From positions 62,001 through 126,000 of the forward strand of contig NZ_LMTZ01000162.1 of assembly GCF_001456025.1 (NCBI RefSeq): a DNA stretch of 64,000 nt. The letters are read 5' to 3'. Shown piece after piece: positions 46,898 to 54,812 of this stretch. Source of the DNA: Mastigocoleus testarum BC008. Its GTDB lineage: Bacteria; Cyanobacteriota; Cyanobacteriia; Cyanobacteriales; Nostocaceae. Made by a program: the position numbers and the translations under genes. The notes under the pieces are model-generated. The model saw only the letters and a list, made by a program, of their open reading frames with translations, was not told where the DNA came from and searched no databases. Positions within the stretch are counted from its first letter, which is position 1; each line of letters starts with the position of its first letter.

Positions 46898-49801
46898 TTA
46901 CAAGTCTTCTCGCGAGAGAAGATACCCACCACCCTTCCTCCACGTAACCCCACCCCACCCCCAACCACCCCCCAGAATCACCCAAACAGCACCACAACGA
47001 CGGGTATAAATTTGTGCAGGTAGCAATCCGAGTCCTACTTCAATTTGTGGTGGCTGAGCTTCACCATGAGTCATATCGGTTTGGGTTCTAATTTTGTTTG
47101 TTATTTTATCAACGACTTTATTATACGACAACCAATCTTCTTTTTCACGCCAACCTACGCGATCGCCAAACTTTTCCCAATCCTTTCCACTTTCGTGGAA
47201 AATTTCCCTCTGAATACTTATGCCAAATTTATTGTTACTATTTTGCACCCAGAGCCGATCAATTTCCCTGAGAGTTTCACAGGGGAAATTCTTGAAAAGC
47301 TCTTCCCAATCTTTATAGTTTTCTTGAACCATGACCTGGAAAAAAATCCAAGCAGTTTCCTCATCTGCATTTTTCCATTGTTTCTGCTGCAGATAGTTTT
47401 CTAGTGCTTCACATAGTCCATCTTTTGCCAAGTCATCTCTACATTTTCTCAATTCGGATTCAAAAGCTCGATCGGCTTGTTTATTATATTGAACTTCCAA
47501 CATCTCAGAGAAGCCTTGTCTGAATCGTTCAGGATTTTCCTTGTTGGCGAATTTCAAGCTAAAAATTTCTTGCCATTTTTCTTCATTTTGATTCTCGTTA
47601 TTACCCCACAATTCATGTAATGTTTCATGGGCTTTATGGTACAGGTTGTAGATGACTTTTGGTTCTTCAGGTAGTTTGATGCTGGGTATGATGTGGGGTA
47701 AGATGCGTGAAACTCGATAAACCCGTTTGGATTCGTCTGCTTCGGGACTAACTTCTATCAATCCTAATTCAATTCCTCGTTCTAATTGTTCTTTGTAGCC
47801 AGAAATAGAATCGCAAACTGCTTCTAATGCTTGCATGGGGACAGGAATTTCAAATACCAAACATTGACTAAGTATTCTCTTAATAGGTGGATCTAGTTGC
47901 TTGTATAACTCTTCCCAAATTATTTTCCCCTTCCACTCACCGGGATTTGCTTCAAGTTGAGTGAGCTTTGTTTCTGCGTCTTCTCCTAACAACACCTCAT
48001 CATTTAACCATTCCAACAAACGAGGATTTCCATCAGCCAATGTTTTAGCTCTATCAATTAAACTTAGAGCAGTTTCCTCAGAGTCAAAAGCTGTTAAGCG
48101 GCTGAGTTTTTTCTCTAAATCCGATTTGCGGAAGGATTCTAAAGGCTGCTTATAGAAAAATTGTAACAGGTCTGATTCAAAATCATAACGACAGGTAATA
48201 ATTATACGGTGATAGGCATTATTCTCTTTAATAGCCCATACTAATGCCTTCAATATTTCGGCGACTTGAGTCTTGAGAATATACCTTCCTTGACGATGTT
48301 CTAAATTCCACTCAAAGTCATCAAATACCAGCAAAAAGGGTTTCTCCCCAGATTGGTTCAACTCACCCAACACATCACGCAACAGATATTTGAGTTCTTC
48401 TTTGCTTTCTTTGAGTTTTGTCCGTAGTTCTGCATTCTTCAGCTTATCTGCTAGCTTATTCACCAAACCAGATTTATCAAATTGTCGCCACCAAATGATT
48501 GGTTCATATTCAGATAAGCGATCGCACAATCTCGCAGCAATGGTACTTTTTCCTAGTCCTCCCATCCCATGAATTAAAACCCCAATCTCTTCTGAAGAGG
48601 TCTTGAGTGTCCGTAGACAGTTTTGTAACTGACGACGACGACCAACAAAAGTCTCACGGGTCGCAACTCTAAGTTTCTTCTCTGGGTCTAAAAACTCTGG
48701 AGCAACAGAAATACGAGGTACGGGTTTACGTCCGCACTTGACTAACGCACCCGGTAGAGTTTCAGCCACATACAAGCGTAACAAATGCCAATCTTGTGAT
48801 GCTTTTTTTAGCGGTTCTTGATTTTTTAGCAGTTCTTGATAGGTGATTGTAAGTGCTTGTGCAACAGTCTTTCCGGTTGATAATTCCTGGTACAACTTAG
48901 CAGCATCTGCAGTTGCATGAGTATCCAAAACTTCCTGACCCCAGCCGAGAACAGCAGTTGCACCTTCCTTTAGTAATACTTCTGCCATTGATGGTGTACT
49001 GTTCCTTGAGTATCCACTATTACAAGCGGAAAGGAAAATTAGCTTGGGCTGTTGGAATTGTAGTTCTGTAGCGATGTCTTCAGCACTGCTATATTCCGCT
49101 TCTCCAAATTCCGTCTCAGTGATAAAACGTGGTTTTTCATCCCAAAATGTGCCATGACCAGTCAGGTGGATAACATCAAAGTGACCTTTTTCGTAATCTT
49201 CCACCAAATGACCCAACTCTGTTAAGCAACCACTTTCTTCCACTATCAAGGATAAGGGTTTATGCTTCGTTGCTTTTAAAACATTGGCTTCTTCGGCTTC
49301 AAAATCAAGTTCTGGTTCAATGTCTCGTGGGGAAGTAGCCATAAACAGAACATTCAATGCTCGGTTTGCGGGGTTATCTTCCACTTCCAGAGTCAGTTGT
49401 GTAGAATTCTCATCCTTCACCCAGCGAATAGGAATAATGGGATTACGTCGCCGTTCTACCAAAAAACTTTTGCCATCGTGGAGTACTTCCCAAGGTAAAT
49501 GAGCTAATCTTTCCGTTGCAGCAATAGCAAGAACAATACAATCACCCCGACCTTTATGTTGGTTGATAGCTCGTTGAAGATTGCGATCGCTACCGTCTAA
49601 CCAGTTATAAAGTGCTTGACCAGTTTTATCATAGTCCTCTGGTCTTATAGTGTAGTAGTCCCTTTCTGCATTTTTAATCAATTCAGCGATTTTTGCTAAG
49701 GGAAGCTGACGGGGCTCATATTCATTAGGATTTTCCCAAAAATACCGGAATTCGGCGTAATTATCCCCAATGGGTTTAAGGTCAAGGTGAAGGATACTCA
49801 T
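46898..49801 (-). CDS. CHAT protease - STAND NTPase - GUN4 domain fusion protein
   Basis: This 967-aa cytoplasmic protein combines three modules. The CHAT (caspase-like) domain covers about 80-345, with catalytic His216 in IHLTGHGTF and Cys260 in LIFLSACNSG. The NTPase of STAND/NB-ARC type covers about 380-640, with FVGRRRQL (385-392), Walker A GMGGLGKST (412-420), Walker B FLLVFDD (489-495), sensor IIITCRYD and the GNPRLL motif (591-596). After a helical linker (640-790) comes a GUN4 domain (about 796-895) with CETLREIDRLWVQNSNNKFG, ISIQREIF and GKDWEKFGDRVGWR. By analogy with NLRs, GUN4 would sense, the NTPase switch and CHAT execute. The last 35 residues are unusually Gly/Trp-rich. The partner gene lies 85 bases upstream. 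Confidence 0.88.
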   Translation of the reverse strand: MSILHLDLKPIGDNYAEFRYFWENPNEYEPRQLPLAKIAELIKNAERDYYTIRPEDYDKTGQALYNWLDGSDRNLQRAINQHKGRGDCIVLAIAATERLAHLPWEVLHDGKSFLVERRRNPIIPIRWVKDENSTQLTLEVEDNPANRALNVLFMATSPRDIEPELDFEAEEANVLKATKHKPLSLIVEESGCLTELGHLVEDYEKGHFDVIHLTGHGTFWDEKPRFITETEFGEAEYSSAEDIATELQFQQPKLIFLSACNSGYSRNSTPSMAEVLLKEGATAVLGWGQEVLDTHATADAAKLYQELSTGKTVAQALTITYQELLKNQEPLKKASQDWHLLRLYVAETLPGALVKCGRKPVPRISVAPEFLDPEKKLRVATRETFVGRRRQLQNCLRTLKTSSEEIGVLIHGMGGLGKSTIAARLCDRLSEYEPIIWWRQFDKSGLVNKLADKLKNAELRTKLKESKEELKYLLRDVLGELNQSGEKPFLLVFDDFEWNLEHRQGRYILKTQVAEILKALVWAIKENNAYHRIIITCRYDFESDLLQFFYKQPLESFRKSDLEKKLSRLTAFDSEETALSLIDRAKTLADGNPRLLEWLNDEVLLGEDAETKLTQLEANPGEWKGKIIWEELYKQLDPPIKRILSQCLVFEIPVPMQALEAVCDSISGYKEQLERGIELGLIEVSPEADESKRVYRVSRILPHIIPSIKLPEEPKVIYNLYHKAHETLHELWGNNENQNEEKWQEIFSLKFANKENPERFRQGFSEMLEVQYNKQADRAFESELRKCRDDLAKDGLCEALENYLQQKQWKNADEETAWIFFQVMVQENYKDWEELFKNFPCETLREIDRLWVQNSNNKFGISIQREIFHESGKDWEKFGDRVGWREKEDWLSYNKVVDKITNKIRTQTDMTHGEAQPPQIEVGLGLLPAQIYTRRCGAVWVILGGGWGWGGVTWRKGGGYLLSREDL

Positions 49802-49886
49802 TGCTGACTGTTTCAGTCTTCTTAAATCTTCTTAATTTCTTCTACTTAATTTGTTCGATATATTTCGCAAAAAAAATCTGCACCTA

Positions 49887-50288
49887 TTAAAAATCCTCAT
49901 CTTCTAAAAATTTGGGGATTTCTTCTAATATTTCTGATATATCTTGTTTGTTATCTGATGATAAATTTTTTCGTTTCCGACTGCCATCAGGAGCAATAAA
50001 TAAGACGGTTTTCTCAGATTCTTGTTTATTGACGCGCTCAATTTGGTTTTCATGCTGACTGAGCTTGTGCTGACGAATCTTCTCTTCTATCTGAGACGAT
50101 GTTAAATTTGCAGCAGCAGTCACAATAAAAGTTAGAATAGCTCCCTCAATAGTACCTAAGTCTCTACGCTTTTCTTGTTCTGGAATTTCTAAAGTCCCAG
50201 ATATACCTATTTCTGCTAATAACTCCTTTAACTCTGTTGCAGTCGCAACAGCACCTTCTCCTTCAATCACTACTTGAAAGTTAGTCAT
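49887..50288 (-). CDS. EACC1-like (effector-associated constant component) small protein
   Basis: This 133-aa protein precedes the CHAT-STAND-GUN4 gene in the same direction (85-base gap), so they likely form an operon. The pattern resembles EACC1 of predicted bacterial conflict systems: a first strand FQVVIEGEG, an ELKELLAEIG helix, a GTLEIPE strand, then GTIEGAILTFIVTAAANLTS (a hydrophobic helix, possibly membrane-inserting), and a closing strand pair TVLFIAPDGSRKRKNL. A charged Gln/Glu/Lys linker separates the last two parts, and the C-terminus is acidic (EILEEIPKFLEDEDF). The assignment rests on fold order, not on an identity search, and is tentative. Confidence 0.6.
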   Translation of the reverse strand: MTNFQVVIEGEGAVATATELKELLAEIGISGTLEIPEQEKRRDLGTIEGAILTFIVTAAANLTSSQIEEKIRQHKLSQHENQIERVNKQESEKTVLFIAPDGSRKRKNLSSDNKQDISEILEEIPKFLEDEDF

Positions 50289-50550
50289 ATGTTTATGTTT
50301 GAAGTTTATTTTGAACCGAATTTGCCCGATCTAAACCGTATCGTGGTCAATCCGACCCAAAGGCGAATGCAGATTAGGTAATGGTATATTTCAGCATTCC
50401 TTCCCATCCCATAGTCATGCAGTTATAGAGATCATAGTATCAGATTAACAGTTACGATAACTTGTTTGTGTTAGAGATATTGGGATTAGTTTAATGCGAT
50501 TAGCGAAGCGATATGCTTTTGGCGTCTAGCTTAGGAGAAAACTTAAACCG

Positions 50551-50629
50551 TCATTGCGACGAGGAACGAGGAAGCAATCCCATTCACTTGTGGGTAGTTA
50601 AAGATATTGAGATTGCAACATGACGTCGC
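50551..50629 (+). repeat. Hairpin repeat element F (left flank arm intact, right arm truncated)
   Basis: The left arm TCATTGCGACGAGGAACGAG plus GAAGCAATC is identical to element A. The right arm is replaced by GATTGCAACATGACGTCGC. It lies beyond the CHAT operon, giving the module a copy of this repeat on either side (elements C/E at 46267-46502 and F). Confidence 0.8.
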
Positions 50630-50660
50630 TTAGACGCGCTTAACAGCGAACGGACAGGTT
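50625..50660 (+). repeat. Dispersed repeat CGCTTAGACGCGCTTAACAG, copy 3
   Basis: Same as copies at 45670 and 46222, including GCGAACGGACAGGTT. It directly follows element F. Confidence 0.75.
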
Positions 50661-50688
50661 TGGGTTGTTTGTTGTGCGTTGTAGAAAA

Positions 50689-50788
50689 ATTAGCAACGGA
50701 TAGGGATGAGAACGGATGAGATTGCGATCGCAGCAATGATGGTAAAAATCAATAGATATCCGTGTTTCTTCTTACATCCGTTGCTAAT
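50689..50788. repeat. Inverted repeat ATTAGCAACGGAT ... ATCCGTTGCTAAT
   Basis: Thirteen-base perfect arms (50689-50701 and 50776-50788) enclose 74 bases with a GCGATCGC palindrome. A third, partial arm CCCGTTGCTAA lies at about 50811-50821. It could form a 100-base hairpin or be a miniature element. Confidence 0.6.
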
Positions 50789-51034
50789 TCCATCCATGTT
50801 TCTTCTTCCACCCGTTGCTAAACCTTCCATTACTACCATTGCTGTCGGCATTCAATACTTACGGCATTTTTATTAATTAATAATTGTGCTAAATTAGAGT
50901 TACGCGCTAAATTAAGATAAACGTGGTACGTGAAATTTATAACCTAAAAGTTTAAATTAAGCGTATCGTAGGTGATTTGGCAGGAAAAGCATATATAGGT
51001 GGAACTACACCTGATGCCGTTCTTGTAGGGTCAC

Positions 51035-51070
51035 AAAAAAAAGCCCCGTTAAAGCATTAACAACGAGGCT
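51035..51070 (-). terminator. Minus-strand intrinsic terminator without a known gene
   Basis: Read on the minus strand, a stem AGCCTCGTT/AACGGGGCT (one mismatch) is followed by a run of eight T. The nearest upstream minus-strand sequence (51071-51432) contains no gene, so it may end a small RNA or an antisense transcript from the fdhD region. Confidence 0.6.
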
Positions 51071-51092
51071 GTATTACTATGAACAATATTAG

Positions 51093-51130
51093 TGTATCAT
51101 GTTAAAGCGATTTTGTGATACATATTTTTT
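51093..51130 (+). terminator. Plus-strand hairpin with T-run
   Basis: The stem TGTATCA/TGATACA with a 16-base loop is followed by TATTTTTTG. The stem is short, so the terminator role is tentative. Confidence 0.4.
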
Positions 51131-51432
51131 GCATTGCAGTTAAAAATAATTTAACCTTTGCGTAGTGCGTAAATTACTAAAAACCATCTAGTTTTCATTA
51201 ACTGATAGTGAATAAACTGGGTGGTTTTTAATATTTACAAATTGTAGAGACGACCCGGTGGGGCGTCTCCTAAGATATGTAGGGTGGGCAAATTATTCTG
51301 CATTCGATTGTTTTGGTTATGAATCATATATATTTGCCCACCCTACTACTAGTTAAAGCTAAGAATTGGTCAAACAGTATTTTGCAATTATTATATTTAT
51401 TCTTTTGTTAATATCGCTTTCAAAATCTCCCC

Positions 51433-52272
51433 ATGACCACTAATAAAATCGGTCAAACAAAATCCCACGTTTGGGTAGTCGAAAATGGTGAACCGCGATC
51501 GCGATCAGATCGACTTACCACAGAGGAACCTTTAGAAATTCGCTTAACTTCTCCACAGCAAACTGTAGCTGTCACTATGCGCACTCCAGGAGCGGATTTT
51601 GAATTAGCTGCAGGATTTCTTTATAGTGAAGGAGTTGTTAGCAGTCGAGAAGATATTCAACGCATCAGTTACTGTGTGGATTCTCAAGTAGATGGTTCCC
51701 AACGCTACAACATTGTTAATGTCACCCTGAAGGAAGGATTAATCCCGGATTTAAAACCTTTAGAACGTCACTTTTTTACTACTAGTGCTTGTGGAGTTTG
51801 CGGTAAAGCTAGTATCGAAGCATTGAAAATTATGGAATTACCATCTGTTAATACAGACATAAAAGTTACACCTGAGGTAATTTACAGCTTACCCGAGCAA
51901 CTACGTTCTGCCCAAGGAATTTTCCAGTCTACGGGTGGACTACATGCAGCAGCATTATTTGACAGCAAAGGTACATTATTAAAATTACGGGAAGATGTGG
52001 GACGTCACAACGCTGTAGATAAATTGGTTGGTTCAGCTTTTATGAGTGGGGAATTACCTTTGAGCGATCGCATTGTAATGGTGAGTGGACGTTCTAGTTT
52101 TGAAATTCTCCAAAAGTGTATTGCTGCTGCTGTACCTATTATCTGTGCGGTGTCTGCACCTAGCAGTCTTGCTGTTTCTACCGCAAAAGAATTCGGAGTC
52201 ACTTTAATAGGTTTTTTACGCGGACAACGATTTAATGTTTACTCTGGTTGGGAACGTTTGCTGATACAGTAA
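51433..52272 (+). CDS. fdhD: Formate dehydrogenase accessory sulfurtransferase FdhD
   Basis: FdhD transfers sulfur from IscS-type desulfurases to the molybdenum cofactor of formate dehydrogenase-type enzymes. Length is 279 aa, the family size. The functional cysteines are C120 and C123 in FFTTSACGVCGKASIEA. RTPGADFELAAGFLYSEGVV precedes them, and TGGLHAAALFD and LREDVGRHNAVDKLVG follow. In bacteria fdhD usually sits by its target oxidoreductase. The YdeP/FdhF-type gene at 43278-45515 is the evident partner but is separated by the accessory island. A GCGATCGCGATC HIP1 run lies in its 5' part. Confidence 0.96.
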   Translation: MTTNKIGQTKSHVWVVENGEPRSRSDRLTTEEPLEIRLTSPQQTVAVTMRTPGADFELAAGFLYSEGVVSSREDIQRISYCVDSQVDGSQRYNIVNVTLKEGLIPDLKPLERHFFTTSACGVCGKASIEALKIMELPSVNTDIKVTPEVIYSLPEQLRSAQGIFQSTGGLHAAALFDSKGTLLKLREDVGRHNAVDKLVGSAFMSGELPLSDRIVMVSGRSSFEILQKCIAAAVPIICAVSAPSSLAVSTAKEFGVTLIGFLRGQRFNVYSGWERLLIQ

Positions 52273-52955
52273 TTTCCTGCATTTTATAGTAGGAGTCAGA
52301 AGTCAGGAATCAGGAGTCAGAAGTCAGGAGTCAGGAATCAGAAGTCAGAAGTCAGAAGTCAGGAGTCAGAAGTCAGGAGTCAGGAATCAGAAGTCAGGAG
52401 TCAGAAGTCAGGAGTCAGGAATCAGAAGTCAGAAGTCAGAAGTCAGGAGTCAGAAGTCAGGAGTCAGGAGTCAGAAGTCAGGAGTCAGAAGTCAGGATTC
52501 AGAAGTCAGAAGTCAGGAGTCAGGAGTCAGAAGTCAGGAGTCAGAAGTCAGGATTCAGAAGTCAGAAGTCAGGAGTCAGAATAGTGCGCAATAGCGCACC
52601 GCTTTGCTAACAGAAGTCAGAAGTCAGGAATAGAATACTCTTTGCACCTGGTTTGTAGCGTTTGAGGTGACCTCACTTACTTGCAATCAGCTATAAATTT
52701 CTATACTTTAAACGATTGCATTTTATATTTGTAAGTTACTTAAATCCCTTAATAAACAATATCGCTTAGAAGGATATAAAATCTCAAAAGCTGTATCTTA
52801 ATGACTAATATTCATTAATTTCAATGGAAATATTAATCATAAATAATTTATACAATTATTTCCAAGTAGTAGGGGCGCACCGAAGTACGCCCTAATAACC
52901 ATTTACTTACAAATAATGTATGTATAAAAGTCACTTAAGCTACACCAAAAGCAAC
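52273..52955. other. Spacer between convergent fdhD and thrS
   Basis: Half of it is the long heptamer array (52291-52630). The remainder (52631-52955) is A+T-rich and shows no gene. No strong terminator is evident, so the array may lie in both 3' untranslated ends. Confidence 0.6.
52291..52630 (+). repeat. Long heptamer array (AGTCAGA / AGTCAGG / AATCAGA), about 46 units
   Basis: It is built from 7-base units differing in the last base, with occasional AATCAGG/GATTCAGA variants, interrupted once by AGTGCGCAATAGCGCACCGC plus GCTTTGCTAACA (52584-52612). Blocks of about 56 bases (GTCAGGAGTCAGAAGTCAGG plus ATTCAGAAGTCAGAAGTCAG) recur, showing higher-order duplication. Confidence 0.88.
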
Positions 52956-54812
52956 TTAAAAATCAGTGTAGTTATCAATGGCATTTTTCATCTTATCCAA
53001 AACTTCTGTAACGGGTATACTTCCCAATTCACCAGAAGCACGGGTACGGATACTCAAAGAATTTGACTCTACTTCTTTAGCTCCCACTACCGCCATGACA
53101 GGAATTTTTTCCTTCTCGGCATTACGAATAATCTTACCGAGTCTGTCACCACTTTTATCGACTTCAGCCCGAATTCCCAAAGCTTGCATTTTTGCTACTA
53201 CCTCATTCGCAAAATCTACCTGGGTTTCTGTAACTGGTAATAATCTGGCTTGAACTGGCGCTAACCATAAAGGAAAATCTCCCGCATATTCCTCAATCAA
53301 AATCCCGATCAGACGCTCCAAGGAACCAAAAGGTGCGCGGTGAATCATGATGGGATGCTGACGAGAACCATCTTCGGCGACATATTCCAAGTTAAATCTT
53401 TCTTTTGATGGCAAATTATAATCTACCTGTACCGTTCCTAATTGCCATTCTCTTTCCAAAGCATCTTTAACGATAAAATCTAACTTGGGTCCGTAAAATG
53501 CTGCTTCACCAATTCCCTCGAAGTGTTCCATACCCAAGGTTTCTACAGCACGACGGATCGCATTTTGTGCTTTTTCCCAAACCTCATCAGAACCAATATA
53601 TTTATCCTTATTATCAGGGTCGCGGAAACTGAGCCTAGCTTTGAAATTCTTGTCCAGTTTCAACTTCTTAATAACGGATAAAATCAAATCTACTACGTTG
53701 AGAAATTCGCTATCAAGCTGTTCTGGAGTGACAAATATATGTGCGTCATCTTGAGTAAATCCACGTACCCGCGTCAATCCACCTAGCTCTCCTGACTGTT
53801 CGTAACGGTACACAGTACCAAATTCCGCCATCCGCATTGGTAATTCTTTATAGGAGCGCAGCTGGCTTTGATAAATTTGGACGTGGAAAGGACAATTCAT
53901 CGCTTTAAGAACAAAACCCTGTTCTTGTTTTGCTGCTTCTTCATCCTCTGCCATCATTGGGAACAGATCATCTTTATATTTTTGCCAATGTCCAGATTTT
54001 TTAAATAAATCTATTCGACCAACATGGGGCGTTACAACCTGTTGATAACCACGTTTGATTTGCTCTCCTTTCAGAAAATCTTCCAGAATTGTCCGCAGCA
54101 AAGTTCCTTTGGGAGTCCATAAGGGTAAACCCGGTCCAACAATATCAGTAAATACAAATAATCCTAGTTCCTTACCGAGTTTACGATGGTCGCGACGTAA
54201 AGCTTCTTCTTTACGACGTTTGTACTCGGTTAATTGTTCGGGAGTTTCCCAAGCAGTACCGTAGATACGTTGCAACTGAGCTTTGTTTTCATCACCGCGC
54301 CAGTAAGCACCTGCTACGCTTTCTAAAGCGATCGCTTTGGGGGTTAAATCCTTAGTGTTTTCCAAATGAGGTCCAGCACATAAATCCCACCATTCTTCTC
54401 CTAGGTGGTAAATGGTAATTGGTTCCTCTTTAATATCATCGAGAATTTCTAACTTGTAAGGTTCGTTAATTTCTTGAATCCGGCGTTTTGCTTCTTCCCG
54501 GCTAACCTCTTCTCGAACGACAGGTAATTTGCGTTTAATAATTTTTACCATCTCTTTGTAGATGGCTTTTAAATCCTTATCGGTAAATGGTTCTGGATTT
54601 TCAAAATCGTAGTAAAAACCATTCTCAATCCAGGGACCAATTGTAACTTGCGCCTTAGGAAACAGCTTTTGTACAGCCATCGCCATCACATGAGATGTAG
54701 TGTGACGAATCTTTTTCAGATTTTCCGATTCGCTAGTACGGGGTAAATAGATTTTTTTTGGTTCTTCCGACTGATTTTCTTCAGATTTCGGCGATATCGG
54801 CTGTTTAAGCAT
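52956..54812 (-). CDS. thrS: Threonyl-tRNA synthetase (without N-terminal TGS domain)
   Basis: ThrRS charges tRNA-Thr. Length is 618 aa. The usual N-terminal TGS (N1) domain is missing: after a short charged leader the protein begins in the editing (N2) domain, with HTTSHVMAMAV (HxxxH) and CAGPHLENT. The class II core has AMNCPFHVQIYQSQLRSY (motif with the zinc Cys), YRYEQSGELGGLTRVRGFTQDDAHIF (shown in part), and IHRAPFGSLERLIGIL (motif 3). The anticodon-binding domain (about 525-610) is intact. Cyanobacteria such as Anabaena have two ThrRS variants, so this may be one of a pair. The ATG start at 54812 gives no TGS domain even when read upstream, because no further frame exists. Confidence 0.95.
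   Translation of the reverse strand: MLKQPISPKSEENQSEEPKKIYLPRTSESENLKKIRHTTSHVMAMAVQKLFPKAQVTIGPWIENGFYYDFENPEPFTDKDLKAIYKEMVKIIKRKLPVVREEVSREEAKRRIQEINEPYKLEILDDIKEEPITIYHLGEEWWDLCAGPHLENTKDLTPKAIALESVAGAYWRGDENKAQLQRIYGTAWETPEQLTEYKRRKEEALRRDHRKLGKELGLFVFTDIVGPGLPLWTPKGTLLRTILEDFLKGEQIKRGYQQVVTPHVGRIDLFKKSGHWQKYKDDLFPMMAEDEEAAKQEQGFVLKAMNCPFHVQIYQSQLRSYKELPMRMAEFGTVYRYEQSGELGGLTRVRGFTQDDAHIFVTPEQLDSEFLNVVDLILSVIKKLKLDKNFKARLSFRDPDNKDKYIGSDEVWEKAQNAIRRAVETLGMEHFEGIGEAAFYGPKLDFIVKDALEREWQLGTVQVDYNLPSKERFNLEYVAEDGSRQHPIMIHRAPFGSLERLIGILIEEYAGDFPLWLAPVQARLLPVTETQVDFANEVVAKMQALGIRAEVDKSGDRLGKIIRNAEKEKIPVMAVVGAKEVESNSLSIRTRASGELGSIPVTEVLDKMKNAIDNYTDF

Larger units (their letters stand above)
50289..51432. 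other. Gene-free region upstream of the CHAT operon and fdhD
   Basis: It holds hairpin repeat element F, dispersed repeat copy 3, a long inverted repeat (50689-50788), two terminator-like hairpins (51035-51070 and 51093-51130), and a G/C-richer stretch GTAGAGACGACCCGGTGGGG near 51244. A short stop-free stretch at 50970-51060 reads GDLAGKAYIGGTTPDAVLV but has no credible start, so I do not call it a gene. Confidence 0.55.

Noticed and set aside
46755..47009. 84-codon frame across the end of the CHAT gene, with Pro-rich HVTPPHPQPPPR
   Set aside because: It is the antisense reading of the C-rich tail of the CHAT-STAND-GUN4 gene; not a gene.
46898..50288. CRISPR-associated CHAT protease (Craspase-type) system
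   Set aside because: No CRISPR array, no Cas7/Cas11-like gene and no partner sigma/anti-sigma substrate gene nearby; the STAND NTPase architecture differs.
52291..52630. Possible CRISPR array
   Set aside because: Units are 7 bases with no spacers; a short tandem repeat, and no cas genes are present.
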